A DNA stretch of 64,000 nt, from the NCBI GenBank assembly GCA_016927065.1, contig JAFGNJ010000031.1:1-64000 (forward strand). The letters are read 5' to 3'. The notes beneath the pieces are model-generated. The model did not search any database. It was not told where the DNA came from and was given only the letters and a program-made list of their open reading frames with translations. Positions 35,723-44,818 of this stretch are shown here, piece by piece. Made by a program: the position numbers and the translations under genes. Each line of letters starts with the position of its first letter. The first letter of the stretch is position 1. This stretch comes from Deltaproteobacteria bacterium. GTDB taxonomy: Bacteria > Desulfobacterota > B13-G15 > RBG-16-54-18.

Positions 35723-36964
35723 CTACTCAAAGACCCCTTCGTTCACAAGCTCGTTATATTCCTGCTCCGGGATTCCCAGCAATTCTTTGTACACATATTC
35801 ATTGTGCTCGCCGAGGCAGGGTGATGTCTTCATATGAGGAGGGGTAGCGGAGAGCTTAATTGCCGGGGTAGGGTGGTTTACCTCTCCCATCACGGGATGA
35901 GTAAGTTTAATGAAACTCTGTCGCTCGCGCAGTTGAGGGTCTCTATCTACCAGGTCAGATCCGTTTTGGGCAGGGCCGGAGGGGACGCCGGCCTTTTGTA
36001 GCATAGTTGTTAACTCGTCGCGGTCATACGCGATGGTCCACTCGGCGATCAGTGATTCCAATTCGTCTTCGTTCTCTTTTCTCGCAGCGAGGGTGGCAAA
36101 TTTTGCGTCACGGGTCCATGGGGGGTTCTTCATTGCCTGGCACAGGCCGTGCCATTCCTCTTCGTTGAACACGGCAAGGGCGCACCAGCGATCGTCTCCT
36201 TTGCACGGGAAGATACCATGCGGCGAGGCATAGGGAGAACGGTTGCCAAGGCGCGTCGCAACACGACCATTGGCAAAATAGTCAAGCATGGCAGGCGCAA
36301 TGCATTGCACCATCGTTTCCACCTGGGTGGAGTCGATGTATTGTCCCTTGCCGGTCCTTTTTCGGTAGTCGAGGGCCGCCAGTATGGCACTAATGGTGAA
36401 TACCGGCTGCACGATGTCGGCATAGGCCACCCCCGGTGAGACCGGTTCTCGATCAGACCAGCCCGTCAACAAATAGTGCCCCGAGATGGAATACCCCGTA
36501 TTGCCGAAACCGCTTAGGCGGCTCTTCGGCCCTGTCTGTCCGTAGATGCTTGAACTGGCCATGATGAGGTCAGGCTTTATCTTGATGAGCTCCTTGTACG
36601 TGAAGCCGAGCCGCTCCATCACCCCGGGTGTAAAATTCTCCATGACGATGTCGGCGATACCGACGATCTTTTTCACGATCTCTTTCCCCTTCGGGTGCTG
36701 GATATTGAGGGTGATGCTGAGTTTGCTCGCGTTGGTGTGGAGGTACAAGGCGCTGCGGTCGGGGTGGTTGATCCCTCCCGCGAACGGAGGGGTGAGGCGC
36801 CCGATATCCGGACGTTTCCGCGATTCTACCTTGATAATTTCAGCGCCGAAGTCGGCGAGAAACTTCGTGACAAAGGGGCCGGCCCCTGCCCAACTGAAAT
36901 CCAGTACCCTGATACCTGCTAAAGCGCCGGGGCGCGATGCACTCGCCTGTTTCCGTGCTGCCAT
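35723..36964 (-). CDS. Family III CoA-transferase, alpha-type (pair 1)
   Basis: A 413-residue CaiB/BaiF protein. The start LAGIRVLDFSWAGAGPFVTKFLADFGAEIIKVES and the catalytic aspartate motif GKGQYIDSTQVETM are intact. Its ATG at 36964 overlaps the stop of the partner gene (TGATG); a GTG one codon earlier is unlikely. It is a close homolog of the gene at 41962-43185 and, more distantly, of the second half of the fused protein at 23141-25465. It probably works with its neighbour as a heterodimer, as do the BbsE/BbsF subunits of benzylsuccinate CoA-transferase; the acid is unknown. Confidence 0.9.
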   Translation of the reverse strand: MAARKQASASRPGALAGIRVLDFSWAGAGPFVTKFLADFGAEIIKVESRKRPDIGRLTPPFAGGINHPDRSALYLHTNASKLSITLNIQHPKGKEIVKKIVGIADIVMENFTPGVMERLGFTYKELIKIKPDLIMASSSIYGQTGPKSRLSGFGNTGYSISGHYLLTGWSDREPVSPGVAYADIVQPVFTISAILAALDYRKRTGKGQYIDSTQVETMVQCIAPAMLDYFANGRVATRLGNRSPYASPHGIFPCKGDDRWCALAVFNEEEWHGLCQAMKNPPWTRDAKFATLAARKENEDELESLIAEWTIAYDRDELTTMLQKAGVPSGPAQNGSDLVDRDPQLRERQSFIKLTHPVMGEVNHPTPAIKLSATPPHMKTSPCLGEHNEYVYKELLGIPEQEYNELVNEGVFE

Positions 36965-38184
36965 CACAACACCCCCTTTTGTTTGAGGGCAGTCAAGGTT
37001 TCTTTGGAAAGGCCCAACTCTTTTCCATAGATTTCATCGTTATGTTCTCCCACGAGGGGCGCGCGAAAACGGACTTCATTGTTACCTTCACTAGTCAGAT
37101 AGGTAAAACGAGAATAATTAAAGGTTGCGCCTAGCTCAGGGTGTTCGATCTTCTTCCAATCCCCCCGCGCCAGTAATTGTTCGTCTTCAGCCACTAGATC
37201 AACGCTGTTCACCGGCGAGAGCAAGAGTCCCCGTTGTATGGAGGCTTTTTCCAATTCCTTTACGGTGTGGGTCGCTATGAAATCCGCGATTGCCTTTGTT
37301 AATGCATCCTGCTCTTCCGGGCTCCATTTTAACAATGAGACTTCATCCCAGTTCATCTCTCCCCATCGGCCTGCCGCACCTTCTTCCTTCATCCATTCCA
37401 CGAAGGCACGCACAGGTTTGACATTATCCGGCATGAGGAGCCAGGTGACATACCCGTCCTTGCACGGCCACAGTTGACGGTACGCGCGCCCTCCCCGCGC
37501 GAACAGGTTGCCCATGCGGGAAGTCAGCATCTGCGTGTATTCCCAGCGGATGGGCTCGCGGTAATTAGCCCGCACGACACACTCGTAGATGGATACATCC
37601 ACCTGCTGTCCCTTGCCGGCTGCGTACCGGCAGTGCAGGGCAAGGAGCGTTCCCGCTGCCGCGTAGGAGCTGGCCAAATAGTACGCCTGGTCGAGGTACA
37701 AGCGCAGCGGAGGTCTGTCGCTATCCCCATTGATATCCGTCATTCCGCCCATAGCCATAATGACGATCTCGGAGGCCTTGCGGTCCTTATAGGGGCCGGT
37801 CTGCCCAAACGGGGTGATGGACGTCATGATGAGCTTCGGGTTGCGCGTGCTTAAGGCGGAGTAGCCCAGTCCTTGCTTCTCCATATATCCTGGGGGAAAG
37901 GACTCTATGATAAAGTCCGCCGTATCACTGAGCTTTTTGAATAGGTCCTGGCCTTCTGGGTCTTCGATGTTTAAGGTGACCCCCCGCTTGCTGGCATTGA
38001 AGGCAAACCAGTGCAGGCTCTTTTCCGGATCCGGGGTATCATGGTAAAAAGGTGCGATATTCCTGGCGGTATCTCCCCCCGGACGCTCGACCTTGATGAC
38101 GTCCGCGCCCAGGTCTCCCAGGATCTTGCCGCAGAGAAAACCTTTTTCATCCGTGAGGTCTAATACCCTGTATCCCGTGAGCAT
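36964..38184 (-). CDS. Family III CoA-transferase, beta-type (pair 1)
   Basis: A 406-residue CaiB/BaiF protein starting at the ATG at 38184 (GAGGG just upstream), since the product then begins MLTGYRVLDLTDEKGFLCGKILG; 16 residues of extra frame are not used. The catalytic aspartate lies in AAGKGQQVDVSIYECV. It shares the DLTDEKGFLCGKI opening, PFGQTGPYKDRKASE and MEKQGLGYSALSTRNPKLI with the gene at 43206-44432. It is followed by its alpha-type partner with a one-base overlap. Confidence 0.9.
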   Translation of the reverse strand: MLTGYRVLDLTDEKGFLCGKILGDLGADVIKVERPGGDTARNIAPFYHDTPDPEKSLHWFAFNASKRGVTLNIEDPEGQDLFKKLSDTADFIIESFPPGYMEKQGLGYSALSTRNPKLIMTSITPFGQTGPYKDRKASEIVIMAMGGMTDINGDSDRPPLRLYLDQAYYLASSYAAAGTLLALHCRYAAGKGQQVDVSIYECVVRANYREPIRWEYTQMLTSRMGNLFARGGRAYRQLWPCKDGYVTWLLMPDNVKPVRAFVEWMKEEGAAGRWGEMNWDEVSLLKWSPEEQDALTKAIADFIATHTVKELEKASIQRGLLLSPVNSVDLVAEDEQLLARGDWKKIEHPELGATFNYSRFTYLTSEGNNEVRFRAPLVGEHNDEIYGKELGLSKETLTALKQKGVL

Positions 38185-38273
38185 GGTTTTTCCCTCATTC
38201 TCTACTAAATAGCTTACTTCCCCCCTTTTCAAAAGGAGGATTCTAAATCATTAAAATCATCTGTTACCTTTTA

Positions 38274-39572
38274 TCAAGGCATGCACCGTTCTTCAATAAA
38301 TTGCGAGACCTGCGCCTTAATCTCCTCGTCCTTCCACTCCCGCGCATCGACGACATCGGCATAAATGGGGAGGACCGGCACGCCCCCCTGTTCGAGTACC
38401 ATCTTGATAAACATATTGCCGACGGAGTCAATACAATTGCTGGCGACGATCATCACCGCTCCATTGACGCCGTACCGCTTTGCCTCGTTCAGCTGCCACT
38501 CGGGGTCGCGCAAACAGTATCCCATATAGATATGACGGCTGGCCAATGCCCGCAGGGGATCGCCGTGGTGATGCCGGATATAGCCATCTGCGGCAATTGA
38601 GAGATACATGGAATTGGTGAAGACCGCGCCGTACTTTTCCTCAAAGTACTGATAGAAAGCGGTATTATGCCAGAGCCCTCTCCCGATCCACATGAGCCTA
38701 ATCTTTTCATCTTTGCAGACCGCCTCACCCTTGTCGGCCTTCTCTTTAACTTCCTCGTAAAACATCCGGGTGTGGTCGACGGCCCACTGGGTACCTCGGT
38801 GCCACTGAAGGTTCATCGTGGCTGCCAGCTGATCCCGTAGGCTTACCGGGCAGGGACGGGTCTCAGCTATGAGGTTACGGATTTTTTTGAAGTACTCTTC
38901 CTGTTCGTTTTCCAGTTCCATAATCTCCAACAATGTTTTGTGGCTGAACTGCCTCCCGGTGCTGACCTCTAAGTAGCGAATGAGCGCCTTGGTCTCTTCA
39001 ACCCTCAAGTCCAATACATGAGAACCAATCACTTCCTCCCAGTCATCCTCGAGCCTTTCCCACCAACGGGGGTACGACGGGGCAGGAGCAGGATATTCAA
39101 ACGGGAAGAAATGACAATTATACGCACGGGCAAGGAGTTCAAATACCTTCGTATGTACATCGCAGCTGAGTTGCGCCAACAGCAGCGTCGGCTTGGGCAG
39201 TCCCCCCCAGGGCTCATGCTCCGGATCTTGCTCTATGGCGCATGCCAGCGGCAGGGCGCAGTAGCGGCACACGTTTTTTTGATACCCTTTATCTCCCATC
39301 CGGTCGAAGTAGTATCCGGACAGCTGTTTTGCGGAGATAATCGCCGACCACCACTGCATCATGACTATTGGTATATCATCCATGGCCAGGAATATCTCAT
39401 GAGGGGTGTCCGCATTGGCCAAACAGAATGGCTCACCAGCCCTGACGCGCTCCTGGGCATTTTTAAACCATTCTTTCTGATGCTGGGCCGCCGCCATGGC
39501 ACTCTTCAGGGGTTTGGCATCTTTCACTGGGCCAGTCTTAGATTGATCGCCAACACCTTTTGCTGCACTCAT
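38274..39572 (-). CDS. 2-hydroxyacyl-CoA dehydratase / benzoyl-CoA reductase-type large subunit
   Basis: A 432-residue protein of the HgdB/BcrB superfamily. The start at 39572 (GGGAGG seven bases upstream) is preferred over ATGs at 39578 and 39593. Cysteine candidates for a [4Fe-4S] cluster are in VCRYCALPLAC, QLSCDVHTK and ASNCIDSVGN. The phrase GLPKPTLLLAQLSCDVHTKVFELLARAYN and the closing GVPVLPIYADVVDAREW...QVSQFIEERC are standard for the family. These enzymes remove water from 2-hydroxyacyl-CoA or reduce aromatic acyl-CoA with electrons from an ATP-driven activator. The size fits BcrB. The small-subunit gene is 66 bases upstream; no activator gene is in the window. Confidence 0.8.
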   Translation of the reverse strand: MSAAKGVGDQSKTGPVKDAKPLKSAMAAAQHQKEWFKNAQERVRAGEPFCLANADTPHEIFLAMDDIPIVMMQWWSAIISAKQLSGYYFDRMGDKGYQKNVCRYCALPLACAIEQDPEHEPWGGLPKPTLLLAQLSCDVHTKVFELLARAYNCHFFPFEYPAPAPSYPRWWERLEDDWEEVIGSHVLDLRVEETKALIRYLEVSTGRQFSHKTLLEIMELENEQEEYFKKIRNLIAETRPCPVSLRDQLAATMNLQWHRGTQWAVDHTRMFYEEVKEKADKGEAVCKDEKIRLMWIGRGLWHNTAFYQYFEEKYGAVFTNSMYLSIAADGYIRHHHGDPLRALASRHIYMGYCLRDPEWQLNEAKRYGVNGAVMIVASNCIDSVGNMFIKMVLEQGGVPVLPIYADVVDAREWKDEEIKAQVSQFIEERCMP

Positions 39573-39638
39573 CCTCATACCTCCCTTGTGCATATTCCAT
39601 AGATCGCAGTTTTTAAGTCCGCTTTCCGTATCAGCATG

Positions 39639-40787
39639 TTAATGTTTCTTCTTTTTTGAGAGTGACGCTACAAATTGCTTAACGTCTTTTTTTAACGTTT
39701 CACGATCCCGGTCGGACATCGCGTATTTCTGCATATTAAATGAAAGAGAAGGAATACCTTTGTCTTCTAACGCCTTTGCTTGGTCAGGCTGATCCCAGCT
39801 TGGGGCAGGATCCCACTCATACAAGAAAAAGATCACCCCTTGTGCCTTTGCCTCCAGGGCGCTACGCACGCAATACGCCACCCGTTGTTCGATAGACTGT
39901 ATCCTCGGACGAGATGGCCTCAAGTGATATCGCTCTGCGATGGCCTCGAATGGGTCACCGGAGGGGTCAACAGGATCATCAGAATAGCGGTTGCCCCAAC
40001 TGCTGTTTTCACCAACAATCGTGGCGTCGCAGGATTCGACCAGCTCATAAAACTGCGAATTATCCAGGTCACTTCCTTCGATGAAGAGCCGGACACCCTC
40101 TTGCGCGGGCAATTGCGAGGCCCCCTTTAAAAATTGCGAGAGCAGCTTATTGTGTTCCTCCTTGAGCATCACCATAGAAGAACCGATGATCTGAAGCGCC
40201 TCCACCCCGGAGAGATGAGCAGGTTCAGAAGCCCTGAGGGCGGCCACCTGTTTGAGCAAGGCCTTGTTCTCGTTTCCGATGGTTATGGCGCGGGCGAGCG
40301 CCGACGCAGTGATCTCTTTACCTGACCACTCTTCCAATTTCTCCTTGAGCGCTCGCACCTGATCACGGACGTACTGGCCGGTCTGCCAAAAACGGGTATG
40401 GACGATGTCAAAGAGATGAAGGGGAGGAAACTGCTTGGACGGGTCGACGCGATGTATCCACCACAATTGGTGATAGAGTTTCAAAATGGAATCGCTCGCG
40501 TGAGGGATCACGAGGTAATCGAGGAAATCATACTTTCCCGTTAACAGCATGTTTAAGATGGAACGCACGGATGGATCGTAAAAGGATTCCGTATACTTAT
40601 CCGTCTCTGCGGTGCCGCTTGCGGGATCGCCGCTGATCCGGAACGGGAACAGACCGGCTGCGAGGATCATTTCCTCGGGGCAGTCATCAGATACATAGCC
40701 GACGACCTTTCCCCCTTGTTTTTTCCATTTCTGGGCAGCCACGTCACGCTGCTCATAATGCTTTTTCATGGTTTCGAGTGGGCCCAT
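39639..40787 (-). CDS. 2-hydroxyacyl-CoA dehydratase / benzoyl-CoA reductase-type small subunit
   Basis: A 382-residue HgdB/BcrC-like protein with AGGAGG just before the ATG at 40787. Family landmarks: GYVSDDCPEEMILAAGLFPFRI (usually P-E-E/L-I-x-A-x-G-x-x-P), ESFYDPSVRSILNMLLTGKYDFLDYLVIPHASDSILKLYHQLW and VGENSSWGNRYSDD. In BcrC-like subunits the second region usually has cysteines at C-x-x-x-R-S and S-x-C-D; here they read D and S. Only three cysteines remain, at other sites. The protein may thus lack its own iron-sulfur cluster. It is the first gene of the dehydratase pair. Length is normal for the family. Confidence 0.78.
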   Translation of the reverse strand: MGPLETMKKHYEQRDVAAQKWKKQGGKVVGYVSDDCPEEMILAAGLFPFRISGDPASGTAETDKYTESFYDPSVRSILNMLLTGKYDFLDYLVIPHASDSILKLYHQLWWIHRVDPSKQFPPLHLFDIVHTRFWQTGQYVRDQVRALKEKLEEWSGKEITASALARAITIGNENKALLKQVAALRASEPAHLSGVEALQIIGSSMVMLKEEHNKLLSQFLKGASQLPAQEGVRLFIEGSDLDNSQFYELVESCDATIVGENSSWGNRYSDDPVDPSGDPFEAIAERYHLRPSRPRIQSIEQRVAYCVRSALEAKAQGVIFFLYEWDPAPSWDQPDQAKALEDKGIPSLSFNMQKYAMSDRDRETLKKDVKQFVASLSKKKKH

Positions 40788-40892
40788 CGTTCCTCCTGCT
40801 TCACGAATAGTTGTTTCCCGCTGTGCTTTGCTCTCTATTTTCTTGCCGGGTATTATTGTATATCAACTACGTTTGTATTCCAATGGTAAAAG

Positions 40893-41873
40893 TCACGTTC
40901 CTCGCAACGAATATACTAGCCTTCCTTGTTGTACCTCACTTTGGATAATGCCCTGTTCCTCGAGATATCGCAGGTGTGCGCATGCCTCGCCGGTAGCGAA
41001 GAATTGCTGCATGAGGGGAAAGACATCCCAGGAATCACAATCGACATCCCAGGTCATCCGTGATGCCACCTGATAGGTATCGAGTCCGCCTTCGCGCACG
41101 ACGGCCATGACCTCTTGAGCCCGTTGGCGATGATGCTCCTGCAACTCCGCGATCCGCTCGTGACAATTCTTAAACAGCCTTCGGTGCCCCGGCAGTACCA
41201 TCTCGATATCGAGCGCGGCAATTTTATCGAGGCTCTGCAGATATTCCTTGAGCGGATCCTCGGTATTACATCTCCCTTGGATGCCCGGCGTTATATCCCC
41301 CAAGAGGTGGTCACCGGCGATCAAAAATTTCTTCGTGGGCTCGTAAAGACAGAGGTGTCCCTTTGTATGACCCGGTGTCCGCACGCATTGCAATTGGTAA
41401 TCTCCTGCTTCGATGCAATCACCGTCATCCACAAATCTGAAGGGCAGGGAATCCACACGTTTGAACGCACTCCCACGATCGGGAAAGATATGGTCTACCT
41501 CGCTTTCAGGAAAACCGCTTGCGCGGATAAAATCAGCTATCTCAGAGATAATTGCGCCCGATTTGATCCTCTGAAGCACGTCAGCCTCACGTGTGTTGAT
41601 GTATATGGCGGCTCCGTTATTGATGAGCCGTGGGACGAGGCCGAAGTGGTCACCATGACAATGGGTGATGAAAAAATCGGTTTTCGCGAGATCAACGCCA
41701 AGCTCGTGTAATCCCGCTTGCATGGCCGTCATGCAGTCGTCGTGATACATGCCGGTGTCGATGATCATATTTCTCGCGGGGGCAGTGATGATGTAGGAAT
41801 TGATGGACCGCAACTGGCTCACGGGGAGGGGGATCTCGATGGTGTATAAACCGGCCGCAATCTCTTGAACCAT
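40893..41873 (-). CDS. Metallo-beta-lactamase-fold hydrolase
   Basis: A 326-residue MBL-fold protein. It has the metal-binding THCHGDHFG motif (HxHxDH), the histidine in TPGHTKGHLCLYEP, the aspartate in IAGDHLLGDITPG and the late histidine in LPGHRRLF, so both metal sites should be intact. The extra C-terminal part (about 240-326) looks like a winged-helix with HLRYLEEQGIIQSEV, as in LACTB2-like and other acyl-thioester-hydrolase or RNA-cleaving members. Position between the dehydratase pair and the second CoA-transferase pair suggests an acyl-CoA thioesterase or lactonase role; this is inferred. Confidence 0.82.
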   Translation of the reverse strand: MVQEIAAGLYTIEIPLPVSQLRSINSYIITAPARNMIIDTGMYHDDCMTAMQAGLHELGVDLAKTDFFITHCHGDHFGLVPRLINNGAAIYINTREADVLQRIKSGAIISEIADFIRASGFPESEVDHIFPDRGSAFKRVDSLPFRFVDDGDCIEAGDYQLQCVRTPGHTKGHLCLYEPTKKFLIAGDHLLGDITPGIQGRCNTEDPLKEYLQSLDKIAALDIEMVLPGHRRLFKNCHERIAELQEHHRQRAQEVMAVVREGGLDTYQVASRMTWDVDCDSWDVFPLMQQFFATGEACAHLRYLEEQGIIQSEVQQGRLVYSLRGT

Positions 41874-41961
41874 CAGTTAGCCCGGGGGAAGTTCATTACA
41901 TACCTTCTTTTCTCCCCTTGAATACAGGGGGAGGATGAGGACTTATCGCGTTGATCTGTCG

Positions 41962-43185
41962 TTACTCAAAGATTCCTTCATTCAGCAGTTCCACATACTC
42001 CTCATCGGAGATTCCCAACAACTGGGTGTAGACATATGCATTGTGCTCCCCCACACAGGGAGACGTCTTGACCTGTGCCGGAGTCTTAGACAGCCGCACC
42101 GGCGGCACCGGATGATTGCACTCCCCGATCACCGGATGGGTGAGTTTTACGAAACTCTGTCGTTCGCGAAGCTGGGGGTCTCGATCGACCAGATCCGACG
42201 CATCCTGCACAGGACCAGAAGGTACCTCTGCATCCTGTAGTATGGTTACGAGTGCATCATGTTCATACGTAGCAGTCCATTGGGCAATCAGCTTTTCGAG
42301 TTCATCTTCGTTCTCTTTGCGGGAGGCGAGTGTGGCGAATCGTGACTCGCTTGCCCAGGCGGGGTTTTTCATCGCCCGACACAGGCCCTGCCATTCCTCT
42401 TCGTCGAACACGGCGAGGGCACACCAGCGGTCCTCTCCCTTGCAGGGGAAGACGCCGTGGGGAGCGGCATACGAGGAGCGATTGCCGATGCGCGTCTGGA
42501 CGTGTCCATTAGCGAAGTAATCAAGTACGGCAGGCGCTATGAATTGAATCATGGTCTCTACCTGGGTTGTATCGATGTATTGTCCCTTTCCGGTCTTATC
42601 CCGATAATCAAGTGCATTCAAGAGGGCTGTGACGGTAAAAAGCGGCTGCACCACGTCGGCATAGGCGATCCCCGGGGTTACCGGGTCTCTATCAGGCCAA
42701 CCGGCCAACATATAGTGGCCGGACAGGGAAGCCCCGGCATTGCCAAAGCCGCTGAATTGGGCCTTTGGTCCTGTTTGGCCGTAGATGCTTGAACTCGCCA
42801 TAATAATGTCAGGTTTTATCTTTTTAAGCTCATCGTATCCAAAGCCGAGTTTGGCGATAACCCCCGGGGTAAAACTCTCCATCACAATGTCGGATATTTT
42901 TACGAGTTTTTTTACGATCTCAACACCCTTGGGATGCCGTATATTTAAGGTAATGCTGAGCTTGCTTGTATTGGAATGGAGGAAAAAGGCACTGCGATCA
43001 GGATGGATTATATTATCCTTGAATGGGGCGCTTAACCGCCCGATGTCCGGGTGCTTTGTTGACTCGATCTTTATGACCTGGGCTCCAAAATCCGCTAAAT
43101 ACTTTGTCGCGAGGGGACCTGCCCCTACCCAGCTAAAATCACAGACGGTGATCCCTTCTAAGGCATTCTTTTGTGGCATCGGCAT
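41962..43185 (-). CDS. Family III CoA-transferase, alpha-type (pair 2)
   Basis: A 407-residue CaiB/BaiF protein and close homolog of the gene at 35723-36964 (long identical runs such as DIVMESFTPGV and MASSSIYGQTGPK). Catalytic aspartate in GKGQYIDTTQVETM. AAAGGAG lies three bases before ATG 43185 and nine before ATG 43179, so the true start may be the second. It follows the beta-type gene by 20 bases. It and its partner form the second copy of the pair that brackets the dehydratase genes. Confidence 0.9.
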   Translation of the reverse strand: MPMPQKNALEGITVCDFSWVGAGPLATKYLADFGAQVIKIESTKHPDIGRLSAPFKDNIIHPDRSAFFLHSNTSKLSITLNIRHPKGVEIVKKLVKISDIVMESFTPGVIAKLGFGYDELKKIKPDIIMASSSIYGQTGPKAQFSGFGNAGASLSGHYMLAGWPDRDPVTPGIAYADVVQPLFTVTALLNALDYRDKTGKGQYIDTTQVETMIQFIAPAVLDYFANGHVQTRIGNRSSYAAPHGVFPCKGEDRWCALAVFDEEEWQGLCRAMKNPAWASESRFATLASRKENEDELEKLIAQWTATYEHDALVTILQDAEVPSGPVQDASDLVDRDPQLRERQSFVKLTHPVIGECNHPVPPVRLSKTPAQVKTSPCVGEHNAYVYTQLLGISDEEYVELLNEGIFE

Positions 43186-43205
43186 CAGCTCCTTTGTTCA
43201 GCGAC

Positions 43206-44432
43206 CTAAATAACGCCGCGTTCTTTCAACGATGATATCTCTTTTTTAGAAAGACCCAATTCCTTTCCATATACCTCTTCATTATGCTCTCCGATGAGGG
43301 GTGCGCGGTTTTTTACCCGGGGGCTATTTTCGCTTGAGATGAAGGGAAAGGCCGGGTATCCGATTGTTTCTTTTGTCCCCGGCACGGGGAGGGTTTCCCA
43401 ATAGGTTCTGGCTTCTAATTGTGCATCTTTGACGACATGGTCGATCCGGTTCACTCGGGCCATGGGAATGCCTCGTTTGACCGCCTCCACCTCAAGCTGA
43501 TCCATGGTAAACTGTAAGAAAAATTTTTCTATTATTCCTTCCCAGGAGCCCAGCTCTTCTTGCGATACTTCCGAAAGGTGTAAGGCATTCCAGTCAATCT
43601 CTTGCAAGATGCCCGCCTGCCCGCTCTCATTCATCCACGTAATCAAGGCGTCCATCATCTTTGCACCGGTGACGCCGCCTGTAAGGAGCCACGTGACATA
43701 CCCGTCCTTGCAGCGCCACAGCTGCAGACCCTTCGCCGCTACCCGGGGGAACCGGTTACCCGATCTCTTGATGAGAGTCTTGAGAAACTCCCACCGGGCA
43801 GGCTCCCAGTAGTTGGCGCGCACGGCAGCTTCGTACATAGACACATCCACATACTGTCCCTCGCCAGAGATGTGGCGGTGGCGGAGGGCAAGGAGCGTTC
43901 CTACTACAGCATGGGCACCGCCCAAACCGTATGTCTGATCGAGACCCATCCTGATTGGGGGGCGGTCCGGGTCCCCGGTGATGCTCATAAGTCCGCTCAT
44001 GGCGAGGATAGCAATATCCGAAGCCTTGCGGTCCTTATAAGGGCCGGTTTGACCAAACGGGGTGATGGACGTCATGATGAGCTTCGGATTATGCGTGCTC
44101 AAGGCCGCATAACTTAAACCCAGCTTCTCCATGTATCCCGGGTGAAAGGACTCGATGATAATGTCCGTTGTATCACTGAGCCTTTTGAATAGGTCCTGGC
44201 CTTCTGGGTCTTCGAGGTTTACAGTGATCCCCCGTTTACTGCTGTTGAAGGCATACCAGTGGAGGCTCTTTTCAGGATCAGCGGTGTCATGGAAAAATGG
44301 GCCGATGCGCCGGGCAGGGTCTCCTGTCGGCTGTTCGACCTTGATCACATCCGCGCCGAGATCTCCCATGATCTTACCGCACAGAAAACCTTTTTCGTCT
44401 GTGAGGTCTAATACTCTGAAGTCGGTGAGCAT
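43206..44432 (-). CDS. Family III CoA-transferase, beta-type (pair 2)
   Basis: A 408-residue CaiB/BaiF protein starting MLTDFRVLDLTDEKGFLCGKIMG. Catalytic aspartate in GEGQYVDVSMYEAAV. It is a close homolog of 36964-38184. It is the promoter-proximal gene of the whole minus-strand cluster 35.7-44.4 kb: the 386-base gap above it separates it from the divergent CoA-transferase gene at 44819. CoA donor and acceptor are unknown. Confidence 0.9.
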   Translation of the reverse strand: MLTDFRVLDLTDEKGFLCGKIMGDLGADVIKVEQPTGDPARRIGPFFHDTADPEKSLHWYAFNSSKRGITVNLEDPEGQDLFKRLSDTTDIIIESFHPGYMEKLGLSYAALSTHNPKLIMTSITPFGQTGPYKDRKASDIAILAMSGLMSITGDPDRPPIRMGLDQTYGLGGAHAVVGTLLALRHRHISGEGQYVDVSMYEAAVRANYWEPARWEFLKTLIKRSGNRFPRVAAKGLQLWRCKDGYVTWLLTGGVTGAKMMDALITWMNESGQAGILQEIDWNALHLSEVSQEELGSWEGIIEKFFLQFTMDQLEVEAVKRGIPMARVNRIDHVVKDAQLEARTYWETLPVPGTKETIGYPAFPFISSENSPRVKNRAPLIGEHNEEVYGKELGLSKKEISSLKERGVI

Positions 44433-44818
44433 AGTATCACTCCTTATTGTGTAAGATTCCGTTTTGCGTTGCGACGATTCCTGCTGAAATTATTTTTACT
44501 TTTTTTAATAATTATTTTAGGGGGTTTATCTTGAATTTCCTCTTGAAGATTCTTTTCTATGCTTAGTCTTTTTGGTATCATTAATTTAGTTATTACTGTG
44601 ATATAAATTACCACGAAAAAGGGCCTTTGTCAATAATTGTCACCCCTGTTGAAAAATGTGTATTTATAAAAGGTGGATATAAAGTATATAAACGAAAAAA
44701 GCTCCATATTTGATCTGATTCCCTGTTGACACACAAGGCCGAGGTTTTATAGACTCCAGAATACAAAAGTAAGTCGATAGTAACTTCTCAAAGGCTTTTT
44801 TAACATGGAGGAATCATA
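44433..44818. promoter_or_regulatory. Divergent promoter region between two CoA-transferase operons
   Basis: A 386-base AT-rich gap that should hold start signals for both the minus-strand cluster and the plus-strand one. The plus-strand promoter is described separately (44726-44753). I find no clear hairpin or repeat for a regulator box; homopolymer T/A tracts lie near 44490-44520. Confidence 0.45.
44726..44753 (+). promoter_or_regulatory. Candidate sigma-70 promoter for the 44819 gene
   Basis: TTGACA (44726-44731), 16-base spacer, TATAGA (44748-44753). The start codon follows 66 bases later, with GGAGG at about 44808-44812 as ribosome site. A near-consensus pair with good spacing. Confidence 0.6.
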
